From contig CM055816.1 of assembly GCA_029582265.1 (NCBI GenBank), positions 27,200,366-27,264,365 of the forward strand: a stretch of DNA of 64,000 nt, written 5' to 3'. Below, one piece after another: positions 49,826 through 61,358 of the stretch; position 1 is the first letter of the stretch; every line of letters begins with the position of its first letter. Origin of the DNA: Zoroaster sp. YZ-2022. Its lineage: Eukaryota; Echinodermata; Asteroidea; Forcipulatida; Zoroasteridae. Under the pieces are notes generated by a model. The model saw only the letters and a program-made list of their open reading frames with translations. It searched no databases and had not been told where the DNA came from. The position numbers and the translations under genes are program-made.

Positions 49826-50828
49826 TTAGATAGATGCTTGTTTTGAATTTAGATAAGCTCTTAGTGACCTTACACAGCCCGATGTTTGTGGTTTCCCCTT
49901 TCCCTCCCCTAGTAGAAAAATCCCCTTCTGAATAAATTCCCATGTGGTGGCACACTGCCAGGGATAAGACATGTCAATAATATAAAACAATTTAAAACAT
50001 ACATCCAGTCCTTTGAGCAGGGAGTTAACCTCCACTGCTCGATGTTCAATGATGACAAACACCTGCTCTGGCTCCAACATCTCACCCAGCAATAATATGA
50101 AGTGTTCTTGCTTGACTCTCTCCAGGTATGAGGGTATGTTGGTACCAACCTGGATTAAAAAGAGAAAGGGAAAAAACATTTTTAAAATTAAATGAATAAA
50201 AGCGTCCATAAACTATTTAAGTGACCTATTGGCTGATCATTGTTCTGTGGCCAATTTCAATGGGAAAAATAAATAAAATTACAGTGTAAATTTAAATGTG
50301 TGTATTTTGGCATAAAGTTCAGTTATTTATTAGAGGGTGTGTAATGTTGGTCACAACCTTCCCTGCATCCGCCACTGCATATGAAGACATAACGAGGGAA
50401 TGTGTTTAACAACTCACCTTGAACAATAAGCCTTATATTCCTTTGGAACTACTATAACTGTACTCATTCAAACATAACCACTCTCTCAGCCATGTCAGCG
50501 TAGGACTTAACCGTCATTAGTAACACTAGTTTACCTTTTTGGTAAAATAATTGAACACAATCATCTTTATTTACGAGTTGACCACAATGAGTACGAGTTG
50601 GCTTGTACACCGTTACTAAGCGTTAGGCCTACTTAGGCTATCGAGATCGGACCCCTCTCGACATCAATCCACGACGGCCACCAACATAAAAATCCATAAC
50701 GTTAACGTTACATTTGTACAATATACAATGTATTACTAGCACCAATGTAAGTTGAACATACCTTCAAATGCAGTCAGATACGGAGAAAGCTCCCATTTCT
50801 GTAATGTTTCTTGAACAAATTTATCCAT
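49826..50828 (-). pseudogene. SAMD3-like gene remnant inside transposon
   Basis: The first exon (50,828-50,762, minus) encodes MDKFVQETLQKWELSPYLTA, the start of a SAM-type domain, and ends at a good donor AAG|GTATGT in phase 1. A final exon (50,149-49,826) follows the acceptor TTTTTAATCCAG. It encodes about 107 residues, with EHFILLLGEMLEPEQVFVII, LLKGLDVCFKLFYIIDMSYP and CATTWEFIQKGIF, then a stop. This matches the C-terminal module I recognise from multicopy 'SAM domain-containing protein 3-like' proteins of fish and invertebrates. The exons differ in phase, so at least one internal exon with the rest of the SAM domain is missing or unrecognised. Hence I call it a remnant. CCGCCATCTT (50,914-50,905), a YY1-type element, lies about 77 nt before the ATG. 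Confidence 0.6.
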
Positions 50829-50899
50829 GATAGTTGATACTGAAGGACTAGTTTTAACGTTACTTGCTCACTGCGTACACGTACACGACAATTAGCATT

Positions 50900-50920
50900 T
50901 AGAAAAGATGGCGGACACAG
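50900..50920 (-). promoter_or_regulatory. YY1-like element near the SAMD3-like start
   Basis: Minus-strand CCGCCATCTT, plus strand AAGATGGCGG. Such sites are often found at transcription starts of TATA-less promoters. Its position upstream of the first exon suggests the transposon carries its own promoter. Confidence 0.45.
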
Positions 50921-51880
50921 TACCTTCGAAAACGTAACTTGAGCCGCGCATACAGCACGTCATATACCACGTGCCAGTTTTTGTCCAATCAAAACATTGC
51001 ATGACGTCAACCATCTATAAAATTGACCCAGAAAAGGGTCAATTTATTTTGACCCGGAAAAAGGGTCAACATTTTGACCCGGGAGTTTTTAGAGTGTAGG
51101 CAGAATTATACTTGCTCAATAATTATTAAAAGTGATTAATGAAATTTCGAGAAATTTAAGAAGAAAATTTCAAAGTTTTATATTTGATTAATTGCTTAGT
51201 TGTTAGTTGCTATTTCTTTTCTTTCATTGAAAATGGCTAAATTGTTGTTACAACGTATTATAACATCATAGCAATGAGGCAGGTGTTGCGGGATTCAAGG
51301 TTCAAAATAAACAGGACAAGATTATTATATCCAATGGACAATTCACCACATCACAGGGTTAAGAGATGAATATGTTGTGCTAGCTGAAAATAAGAAGACA
51401 AAATCTGCGAACTATTGCGAAATGTCAACCTGTCAGTTCCGGTCCATTGCAAACTCCTACTGGTATGAATAACTACACGATTCAATTTACGCTATTAAAA
51501 GGAAAAGCCATTTAGACTAATGGCTTACTATTAGTGTTTCCCCTGCGGATGGATTGTAAATAATATATTATGAGATTTTACGCTCTTATAAATTCACTGC
51601 GATCACGATCAACATCGCACAAAAATAAATTAAAAACTTGTGATATTGATAAAAACGATTAACTTTACTCACATGTAAAGTGAATAAAACAATAATTTCA
51701 ACAATAATAACATGAGTCATGAAGGCCGTACTCCATTTTAAATTTAAAAATGGGTTTGATATTAGTTGAGAAAAATGTGACAGAATTACATCAGATGAAA
51801 CACGTAGACGTGTAAACATGTTAAAACCTACCAATTGAAAAGCAAGAAATATTTTTATGTCCAAAAAAATATGGTTTTGT

Positions 51881-52445
51881 GTTATAAATTATATACAATA
51901 TGCCTCTAAATAGCCTCAGATTGCACCAGTGGCTTCGCGCTACGCGCTCGCAGATTCGTCTCATACAAATGCCCCTACCCTATAATTTCATCATGGCTAG
52001 TTTTTGTTTTCCTTTTGGGTGGGGGGGGGGGGGGGGTGGGAGCATGCAACGAGTAACACGACGAGTAACACAGAGTTGTATGCCTTAATCTCGTACTTAG
52101 TTATTACATTATCAACCATTCAAAGACATAATGTCTCTTTAATTCGAAATATATGTGAAGGTGATTTCCTTTATTTATACTACAATCTCGTCTCAAAACA
52201 AGTACACAATCCTCTCTGGACTTAAGGGCCTGTGAAATAGCCATTTTCTAACTTGAAAACATCACAAGTCGATATCCATACTGACATTTCTTATCTTCAG
52301 TCTAAACTGTTTACGGTGGTGACACCATGTGAAACTCTCAATTGACTTGTAATGGTCCTGTAAAGGACTGGAGGTTACAACTCGACGTTTTGATCATTTC
52401 AACAACGAGTTGCAGCTACCATCATTACAGGAGCATTTGCGATTA
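51881..52445. other. Linker with foldback-family fragment, no gene
   Basis: Matches 3,440-3,785 and 11,890-12,220. It includes GTGGCTTCGCGCTACGCGCT, a G run (52,021-52,036) and the GGTGACACCATGTGAAACTC motif at 52,318. Confidence 0.65.
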
Positions 52446-52740
52446 GGGGTGTCATTGGAGGGGGTGTCGACAGAGGGGGTGTCGACGGAGGGGTGTCGAC
52501 GGAGGGGTGTCGATGAAGGTGTCGTTGGAGGGGGTGTCGATGGAGGGGATGTCTATGGAGGGGTGTCGATGGAAGAGGTGTTATTGGAGGGGATGTCGAT
52601 GGAGGGTGTGTCGATGGTGAGGGGGTCTCTATGGAGGGGATGTCTATGGAGGGGTGTCGATGGAGGGGGTGTCGATGGAGGAGGTGTTATTGGAGGGGAT
52701 GTCGATCGACGAAGAGGGTGTCAATGGAGAGGGTGGGAGT
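52446..52740. repeat. 15-bp minisatellite (third copy)
   Basis: The longest of the three GGTGTCGATGGAGGG arrays in the window, with imperfect units and some 12-15-bp length variation. Confidence 0.88.
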
Positions 52741-52904
52741 GTAAAAATTATTGTGTATATCCCCTTTTCTGTCCCTTTTAACGCCCCCAAGCCACGGCCA
52801 TCATTAGTGGTATCAATGAAGAGGGATGTAAAAGTGTTTGAAGTTTGCCTTCCAACCCTTAGCCACACTGGCTATCTGCCCCTGTTTCAGGATGGTTACC
52901 ACAA

Positions 52905-53168
52905 CTTGCTCAATCGACATTCATACAAAATATCCAATCAGAGTGATTATTACACATCACATGTGATTGGCAATCAGCAAGAGGGGGAGGGGTCAAACTG
53001 ACCAATTGACATTCATACACGACATGCGATCAGAGTCATTACATAAAATCACATATGATTGGCAATCATCAAAGAGGGGGAGGGGTTTATCACAAATTTA
53101 CCAATTGACATCCATACACTACATCCAATCAGATTGATTATTACACACACGTGATTGGCAATCGTTTA
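52905..53168. repeat. 92-99-bp tandem array (third copy)
   Basis: About three units, fewer than at 4,136 and 12,490. Confidence 0.88.
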
Positions 53169-53184
53169 CAATAGGCCCCTGTGT

Positions 53185-53259
53185 TAATTGTTGCGCCTCG
53201 GAATAGGAATACCTAGATAGACGGCGCATTATAAATGCATTATTATTATTATTATTATT

Positions 53260-53304
<45 letters not shown>

Positions 53305-53305
53305 G
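53185..53305 (+). mobile_element. Retroposon 3' tail followed by (ATT)n(GTT)n
   Basis: GCGCCTCGGAATAGG and GGCGCATTATAAATGC resemble SINE/L2-type 3' ends. They are followed by about seven ATT and about 15 GTT units. Only the tail is present. Confidence 0.55.
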
Positions 53306-55140
53306 CATTGGTCTCCATTATAGGCACTGATTTTACCGTGCGCTAAATTGTAGCCGTAACCGTCTTTTATTTTCATAGGATGGCAATGGAACTTTTCATA
53401 CCTGTTCAAAATAAAAAAAATTGACATGTGAATATTAATCCTTTTTGCTAGCTTTGATTGCTATCAGTCTAATCTGCTAAAAATACGTTTGTCTGAAACC
53501 AATTTCTGCAGTGTTTTGTGACGTCATTGACGACCTGTGCTATTAATGAATGTGTCGAGCTGGACACACAAGGCTACAATGAAAGCAATAGACACAGTAT
53601 CATATCCCTTGTGACTTTTATTGGTTCAACATTGTCAATCATTGTTCATTTACCATGACAAGAGTCAACCAACAATCCAAGTTATCAATACCCATCAAGA
53701 AATCATCCAATGTTAATAACATAAGCAAATACCTTTCCATAACAACCATGTATTTAAAAAGTGAAACATTCTGTAGTTCCCCTTTAGTAGACTAGATTTA
53801 CAGGGTAGACCAACACCAGACAAATAATGCAGTCATAACAGTGTGATATCGGTGTGATATTTCCAAGACTTACAAATATTTAATCATTTTTCAGGACTCT
53901 GCATGATGGTACTATAACAGGGCTGACAAGGTTGATGTAAACTGTACTATCCTGATTGAGATATATACTACCCTGATTGAGATATATACTTATTCTGATT
54001 GAAACCCTATACAATGTTTTCCCAATCAGGATACAATAAGGGACCAACTGAGAAACCCTTGGATGACAGCTAGGCCTGCTAAAATAGGGCTGCCACGCCT
54101 TACCTTGGTGGGCTATCCTGGTGAGGTCCAGTAATATCCTCATTGGGAGAATAGGGTCCTAATCAGGGTAGTATGGTTACCGATGACCATATGAACATTA
54201 GTCAAAGGCTTCCTGATTGAGGTGCAGTACTATCCTGATTGGGAGAATAGGGTCCTAATCAGGGTACAAGTATCTCCCAATCAGGGTACAAGTATCTCCC
54301 AATCAGGGTACAAGTATCTCCCAATCAGGGTACAAGTATCTCCCAATCAGGGTAGTACGGTTGCCAATGACCCCTGAGACTTTTAATGTGATTACAGGAT
54401 AGCATGTTTCTATATACCTGAACTTTGACTTCCATAATCAACAATGTTGTCCAATCAATATCTTATAAGGTTATTTGTTTTATAATTCAACCTGTGTACA
54501 GTGGCCAGGCTAAGAACATGTGGCCTCATGGGCAGGTTTTCATAGGATTTGGCATTTGAAGATACCATAGACTGGCCACACTGAGCAGGTGGCATTTTTA
54601 CCATGTGTCCACTATAAGAGGTTTAAATGTATGGTAATAAGCAGCTAATTTTTTGCTTACTCGATGTTTTTACATTTGTAATTTCATAGCACTACTGACT
54701 GTATAGTACAGGAAAAAGGCACACTACCATTGCCTGAGTAGTAGCGCTATGAAATTGGCCTCCACAAATTACTGTGCTTGGAATGGTTATTTGGTTATTG
54801 CTATGTTTTCATTTATCTCATATTTCTTGGGCTCTTTTCATTCAGTTCTTTTTCCAAACCATTTCTCACCAAATACAACCCTTCTATGAAAAACAAGTTA
54901 TAACCAAACAGCTTTGAATCAAATTTCCCTTAGACACAACCCTACGCAACCTCGACCTCAACCCCTTCCTCCCACTCCCTTCCAGCCCCCCCCCCCTCCC
55001 GACCGGAAAAATAAATAAATAAAATTTAAAAAATAATAATAAAAAGTACCTGAAAATCTCTTCCAATAAGAAAAATAAGGTGACTTAAGCATACTGCTTC
55101 AGTATTTATAATAACAAAATCCTGACTTTAAGTATGGCAT
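53306..55140. other. Gene-free paralogue of 4.7-8.2 kb
   Basis: Collinear with block A but with a single 83-bp unit (about 53,785-53,865) and no SINE. No gene was recognised. Confidence 0.7.
54260..54355. repeat. 22-bp tandem repeat
   Basis: CAGGGTACAAGTATCTCCCA starts at 54,260, 54,282, 54,304 and 54,326, and a partial unit at 54,348. The paralogous position near 7,138 has one unit. Confidence 0.93.
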
Positions 55141-58100
55141 GCCCAAAGGATTAAAAACACCATAAAATGTTACTTTCATTTTGTTCTTGGAGATTACCAT
55201 AACAGAATAATGTGCGGTTATTTTAGGAACGATAACTCAAGTTTGGAGACATAGAACGTCTTTGATTCACAACTCTTGATATTTCATCACAGCTGTCACA
55301 TCTTCATATGTCTTTATGTACTCGAGTATGTCTACATATATTTGTATGATCAAGGCAGTAATATTTCAGAGTATTTTTGTACTTTTAGGCATGCCATCCT
55401 TATGTCAAATGAGTCTGACTACAACAGGGCTACACCAGTCATAACCACTGCTACACAATACTAGAATTTTGCAGACTCTCCAGACATTATAAATAGTCAA
55501 GTACACTGAATGAGTACTTACTGTACTGAGTAAAATGGGTGTCAATAACCATGATGCTGTAAACTTAAGTATTATCCAGTCATAATCACTGGTACACAGT
55601 ACTAGAATTCTGCAGACTATCCCGACATTATAGATTATCAAGTACACTGAATGAGTACTTATTGTACTGAGTAAAATGGGTGTCAATAACCATGATGCTG
55701 TAAACATCAGTATTCTCCAGTCATAATCACTGCTACACAGTACTAGAATTCTGCAGACTCTCCAGACATTATAGATTGTCAAGTACACTGAATGAGTACT
55801 TATTGTACTGAGTAAAGTGGGTGTCAATAACCATGATGCTGTAAACATAAGTACAATGTATTCTCTTTTATCTTCACTCTTACATGAACAAATGCCAAGG
55901 AGAATAATTACAGACATCAGACACCTCTAGTCTGCAGACTGTAGTTAATATTTTGTGTGGTCACCAGCCATCTTGTTTTTCTTCCATTCAAATCAATGTA
56001 ACCAAACCAAGGCTGGAAGGAAAATAGTCTGGCACCATTTGATTCAATCAGAATTAGAACTGTATGTCATTATGTATGCAGGGAATCTGACCAAGATGGC
56101 CCCAGTGTGAAAAAAGGGTCTATAGAAGTATTACAATGTACCTTCAAATCATGACTGGTGTGACCCACTTTAACTTCTATCTTATCACATCAACACATCC
56201 CTCATTCTCAAGGATATCATAAACAACTCTGCATAAAATAAAGATCTCCTTAAAAACACGACAACCAAAGCCAATTCCATAGAGTTGATGGCTGAAATAG
56301 CTGCTTAGTAGAAATAATTGCTTAGTTTGATTTCATGGTAACCAGCCAAAGTGGAACAGGATGCATATTCCATTTGGCTGGTAGCCAGTTTCATGTTACT
56401 TACAGAATGTATTCGGTAAGCAAAATTTCCTGTGTAGTAATTCTATGAAATTGGCAGTAAATCCATTGCTGTAGTGTGTCAGATACTCTTTCAAGAAACC
56501 TCTGTACGTTTTGTACTAAAGCAGGAAATATGTGTAATACTATGGGGAAAGCTTTCCACAAATGACAATCAGGGAATACAACGGCCATTTCAGATCTTGT
56601 TGTCATTGTTAAAATAACCCAAATATCTACAACTATTCCCTGCTGTAGATATATTTGATGTCATACTACAGCAATGAATTAGACTCTACAAAGCAGTGTG
56701 TAAATGATAAATAATAGACAGAGTCATGGGATGGTCAAAGCACATATACACTAGGCAGTATCAAGACTAATTGGGTATAAACAAGGATCATGTATCCACC
56801 TGCTAATTCATTAACATTGGATTCCAAACATTTCTGGGCGAAAATTCCATGACCTCTCCAGAATAAATATGATAACTCATAGTTAACAGGTTAAAATGTT
56901 CATCTTTTGTTGTGAATATTTTATAAGGACAATTTAGTTATTTCAAAATGACAGTACTTTTTATATTGACATATGGTAATTTTGCTATGACTTTACAAAC
57001 ATGAAAATAAGATGTATAATTTTTCCAAGCATTGAAATCAGATTTTATAACTTTTCCAGGAATTAAACAACTTTTTGTAAACTTTTTCATGGATGGAAAC
57101 ATTTGTCATAGTTATTCCATACCTAATCATTACATTTCTTTGACCTTCCTAGATTTCTATGTGCAATGACTTGCATTACTGTTAATTCCACACTGCCCTG
57201 ATTTTTAAACGCAACTTAAGACATCTGTAAATTAAATCATTTTTTGGAAAATACATTCATACAATCCAGTTATTTTATGCTAAGCAACTCTAAGAAATAA
57301 GGAACAGTAACGAAAACATGAAACATTTTAAGCTTCAAAAAATTACATTCCAAAGAATTTTAAGAAACTAACATCAGCCCTTAAAAAACTAAAAACTGCT
57401 TACTTTTTTAAAGTTTCATGTTTCTCATTACAAAGATCTATTTCAAAGGCTAATTTCAAGGAAAAGGACAACAGGTTGAAGAAATAAAAACAAAAATATA
57501 TCAAATCTGAAAGAAAATTCAAGCAGTAAACCAGTCTGCTTAGGGGCCGTTTCATATGTGACCGGCCCTTCATGCACATTCATAATTATATTAATTTAAT
57601 ATTAAATATTTCATACGTGCATGATCTCTTGTCAACCGAATCCTTCCATCCTATAGGTGTGATAGACTTTTAATTAATAAACCGCAGCCATTTTTGCTTT
57701 CCTGTACACAAGTCTATGAGAATCAGAATGAGGCACATGTACAACTGAACAAGTAGACAGGTTCCTTACAATGTGATGGATCCAATCATAACGATATCTC
57801 TACTGCCGGTAGATAGGGAACATGACTATGGTAGACGTGTGTGAGGAACAAACAATACACAATGGTAATTATTATTCCACTGGGGGTAAAACGATAATAT
57901 AATACAGGTGTGAATCCTGGGTGTCGATAAAGGGGCGGGGTTACATTGCCAAACAAGGGGGGAAACAAGTAACGTATGATAAATTGATGTACAAAGAGTG
58001 CAATTCACCATTTTCATTGTCATGGAAGTAAATTATACGCTAATTACATGTTCTCTTTATTCCCTCCCTGAATCCACCTCTGTTATCGAATGAATAAAAC

Positions 58101-58875
58101 TGATGAAACAATAACAGCAATAAAGAGTAGTCTGTATACCTGTTCGAGTCATCGTATTTTGTCAGTGAGATAGTATAGGTTTTCCTGGCCAATTTAAGAA
58201 GCGCCGTTTTAATGATCCAATCAACTAGTGTTTCTTTTTTCTCTGTTGTTGCGTTAAAACTAGGGTTCTCTGTTGTCAAATTAATTTGTAAGCAATCATT
58301 ATTTCATTCATATTATACTCAACTGCGTTTATTTAGTTCTATTTCGTTTTTTGGCATTCATGACTTCAATTGTGTCATCCTGAAAAGTGATGTTTGGAAT
58401 CTTTTGCGATTGATGCAATCAAATTAACAGTTATCTATGCGCAAAGGATTTTGTGAAAATTTATTATCGCTTTCGTTGAATGGCCAATCAATTTCATCTT
58501 AAGGGTATTCAAACCTGAACTTGGCAAATTTCAGTGAGTTTTCCGATGATTTCTTCAGATGTGAGTTATGAAAGTCATTAAAGTCTATCATTTTCGAAAC
58601 TTCTTCTTCTGTGATACTATCCAATTTATTGATTGTTATTCCAATGTAAAAAAAAATCAACTGGTACTAAACAAACATCAGAGTATCCTTATGGGGTCAT
58701 GTTGCATAACATAATTATTCCACTTTATTTCCACGTCAATCTCCCGTTCCCGAAGTTTAACTTTCTTTCCTTTATTTTCCCCTTTCTTTTCCTTTCTTTT
58801 GCCTGTAATCTACTGTCGAGCTAGTAGGAATCTACTGTTAGAATCTGTCGTAAAATCTCATACCCAGGCCGTGTA
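55141..58875. other. Gene-free block paralogous to 14.1-16.5 kb
   Basis: Collinear with 14,106-16,526 except that 55,860-56,905 has no counterpart there. No convincing gene was found. Confidence 0.7.
55435..55858. repeat. 141-bp tandem repeat, three units
   Basis: Units begin CCAGTCATAATCACTGSTAC or a variant at 55,435, 55,576 and 55,717, exactly 141 bp apart. Since 141 is divisible by three, a 170-codon minus-strand frame stays open across it. It is absent from the two-unit paralogue and I do not call it a gene. Confidence 0.93.
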
Positions 58876-59200
58876 ATTAATAATAATAATAAATAATAAC
58901 TGGATTTATAGAGCGCCAAATTACCACAGGATACAAGGCGCTATAACAAGGAAAGGAAATGGATAAGACAAAAGAAAGAAAGACAACCAGCTACGATTTG
59001 GGGAAAAATATGTCTTCAGAGCCTTTTTGAAGGACAGAACACTGTTCAAATTTCTGATGGGGATGGGTAGGCTATTCCATAAACGGGGGCGGCAATGGAA
59101 AAGGCCCTGTCACAAGCCTGTTTACATGATTTGTGCACAACAAGGGTTTCACCATCAGAAGAACGAAGGGAGTATGAATACTTCTTGGTTATGAGCAGCC
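58876..59200 (-). mobile_element. LINE 3' end (L2/CR1-like), second copy
   Basis: Paralogue of 16,527-16,860, with the same LWNSLPIPIRN-type coding remnant and GCGCTCTATAAATCC tail. It differs by indels around the AFSIAA motif. Confidence 0.75.
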
Positions 59201-59528
59201 AAAAATATACAAATAGGAATTAAAATATTAAATATCAAAAAAAAAAAATGCATACCTATATAAACTTCTTTTCTTTGTATTAAATATTAAATGAAATACA
59301 ACACCAAAAATAGACGAAATGACGGAATTCAATGAACTTAGTGACACTTTCAATTGGAACGTACTTGTCTTTGCAATGAGTTGCTCAACTAATGAATTTG
59401 AAGTTAATGATGATGGGAAACTTTCAAATCAAATAGAATAAGTCAGGTATTTAAAATTAATGAAAAAAGGATTGAAATTGTGTCCGCGAATTTTGCTGAG
59501 AATTTTTTTTTAAGAAGCAATATAAAGC

Positions 59529-60357
59529 AGTTAAACTTGTAGCTTTGCATGGTGAGGAGGATAAGTAAGACTGATTGCGGGTGACACCATGTGAAATTCT
59601 CTATTGAGTAGGTAAAACTTGTAGCTTTGCATGGTGAGGAGGATAAGTAAGACTAATTGCGGTGACACCATGTGAAATTCTCTATTGAGTAGGTAAGACT
59701 TGTAGCTTTGCATGGTGAGGAGGATAAGTAAGACTGATTGCGGTGACACCATGTGAAATTCTCTATTGAGTACGTCAAACTTGTAGCTTTGCATGGTGAG
59801 GAGGATAAGTAAGACTGATTGCGGTGACACCATGTGAAATTCTCAATTGAGTAGGTAAAACTTGTAGCTTTGCACGGTGAGGAGGATAAGTAAGACTGAT
59901 TGCGGTGACACCATGTGAAATTCTCAATTGAGTAGGTAAAACTTGTTGCTTTGCACGGTGAGGGGGATAAGTAAGACTGATTGCGGTGACACCATGTGAA
60001 ATTCTCTATTGAGTAGGTCAAACTTGTAGCTTTGCATGGTGAGGAGGATAAGTAAGACTGATTGCGGTGACACCATGTGAAATTCTCTATTGAGTAGGTA
60101 AGACTTGTAGCTTTGCATGGTGAGGAGGATAAGTAAGACTGATTGCGGTGACACCATGTGAAATTCTCTATTGAGTAGGTAAAACTTGTAGCTTTGCATG
60201 GTGAGGAGGGATAAGTAAGACTGATTACGGTGACACCATGTGAAATTCTCTATTGAGTGATAATTAGTTCTGAAAAGAACTGGAGGTACAAGTTGTACCT
60301 CCAGTTCTTTTCAGAACTAATTGAGAATTTCACATGGTGTCACCGCAATTAGTCTTA
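59529..60357. repeat. 81-bp tandem array grown from a foldback arm, nine units
   Basis: GTGACACCATGTGAAATTC recurs at 59,581, 59,662, 59,743, 59,824, 59,905, 59,986, 60,067, 60,148 and 60,230, a strikingly constant period of 81. After the last unit a hairpin (CTGGAGGTACAAG/TTGTACCTCCAG, about 60,279-60,307) and a partial inverted arm follow. The paralogue at 17,237 has a single left arm. Minus-strand frames repeating FHMVSPQ are artefacts of a period divisible by three. Confidence 0.95.
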
Positions 60358-60642
60358 CTTAATATAAAGCAGGCTACCAGTTAAGTACACACATTTTGTA
60401 TGAAAGGTTGGTTGGTAACCAAAGAAGACTGCTAAGCAAATGTTTCAGGTAAGCAATAAGAAGAATAAGCATAAGAATTCTAACCCTTTGTTGTTTATCA
60501 GCATGATTGAGTCCAGTCAATATGACGAATTCCCATAAGGAACATCATGTAGGCATTTATAGGCAAGGGGTAGGATATTCATGACGGTACAAATGTTGTG
60601 TGTCACCCGTCTTCACAGACAAAACACAATTCAATGTTCAAA

Positions 60643-60907
60643 ATAAAACTTGATCGGAAAAAACCGGAATCACCTTATAGCAGATAAATCTGCTTAGTTT
60701 TTTTAATCACTTTATACATTTTATACAGAGATGATTATAGCATAATTATAAATCTGCTTAGCATGTTTGTAAAGCAAGATCTAATGGTTTCCAATTATCA
60801 TTTTAGTGATGATCAATACCTCTCATGTCAATATTATAAATCAATAATACAAAAACACTAAATGGTTCGCCCCAGTTGAAACTATTCAGCTTACAGAACC
60901 ATTGAAG
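60643..60907. other. Sequence present only in this paralogue
   Basis: 17,775-17,800 passes from ATGTTCAAAATGG to TTTTTGTTCAAAAC directly, while here about 260 bp intervenes. ATAAATCTGCTTAG occurs twice inside. No terminal repeats or duplication are evident. Confidence 0.55.
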
Positions 60908-61050
60908 GTTTTTGTTCAAAACTTAAAACTAGCAATGTCTCTTGGTTTTTTTCAATACTGTCAGCAGTTTTAAACTTTCATTGGTAATTATGAAGTTCAA
61001 ATATTTATTTTCTTGAATAAGCCGAAACTAACTAACGTCGAGTGCGGCTA

Positions 61051-61358
61051 TAAGCCAGGCATTTCGTGTCTGACGTCACTGCGTTTGATCTGGTATTGCG
61101 CGGCGCCCAGTTGAGAACCCATTTGCAAACATAATGCACACGTGTGCGTGCTTATATCGAGTCACAGTGTTTGCAGTATTTCACTCATAATTGTAAACAG
61201 GTAGATATAAAACATCAGTTAGCAACAAAAAATGCCTGTTTATTGTTTGAATTTTATTAACCTCTCCGTAAGATTCTGCTGTAGAAATGGGTTCTCAACT
61301 GGGCGCCGCGCAATACCAGATCAAACACAGTGACGTCAGACACGAAGTGCCTGGCTTA
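61051..61358. mobile_element. MITE with about 70-bp inverted repeats containing CRE sites
   Basis: The left end is TAAGCCAGGCATTTCGTGTC and the right end is its near-exact complement (GACACGAAGTGCCTGGCTTA). The arms include TGACGTCA and GCGCGGCGCCCAGTTGAG. It is absent from the paralogue near 17,890-17,965, where a different 70-80 bp is present. A target duplication could not be defined. No coding sequence is present. Confidence 0.75.

Larger units (their letters stand above)
48220..51096 (-). mobile_element. 2.88-kb DNA transposon carrying SAMD3-like exons
   Basis: The left end is CACTCTTAAAACTCCCGGG and the right end CCCGGGAGTTTTTAGAGTG, inverted repeats flanked by TA (48,218-48,219; 51,097-51,098). 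Uninterrupted sister units preserve the empty site. Both termini are packed with GGGTCA/TGACCC; the left is much longer and contains a 223-bp hairpin. TA duplication is seen in Tc1/mariner and in a few other superfamilies; the terminal sequence does not let me choose. No DDE or DDD transposase was recognised, so it looks non-autonomous. The interior holds two minus-strand exons of a SAM-type gene and a foldback element (49,566-49,760). Confidence 0.8.
47685..51880. repeat. Composite repeat unit, copy F (transposon-interrupted)
   Basis: Collinear with units at 41,717-44,360. It is split by the TA-flanked transposon at 48,220-51,096 in the phrase GTGTACGTAGGCAG. The E-box pair has decayed to CACGTAGACGTG at about 51,799-51,810, and part of the adjacent sequence (ATGTTTAAAGCTACAATTAT) is missing. 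Confidence 0.85.

Noticed and set aside
55405..55917. 170-residue minus-strand reading frame
   Set aside because: It is a 141-bp tandem repeat with a period divisible by three; the paralogue with two units does not keep it, and no domain is recognisable.
59531..60199. Repetitive minus-strand frames with FHMVSPQ motifs
   Set aside because: They result from the 81-bp period of the foldback-derived array.
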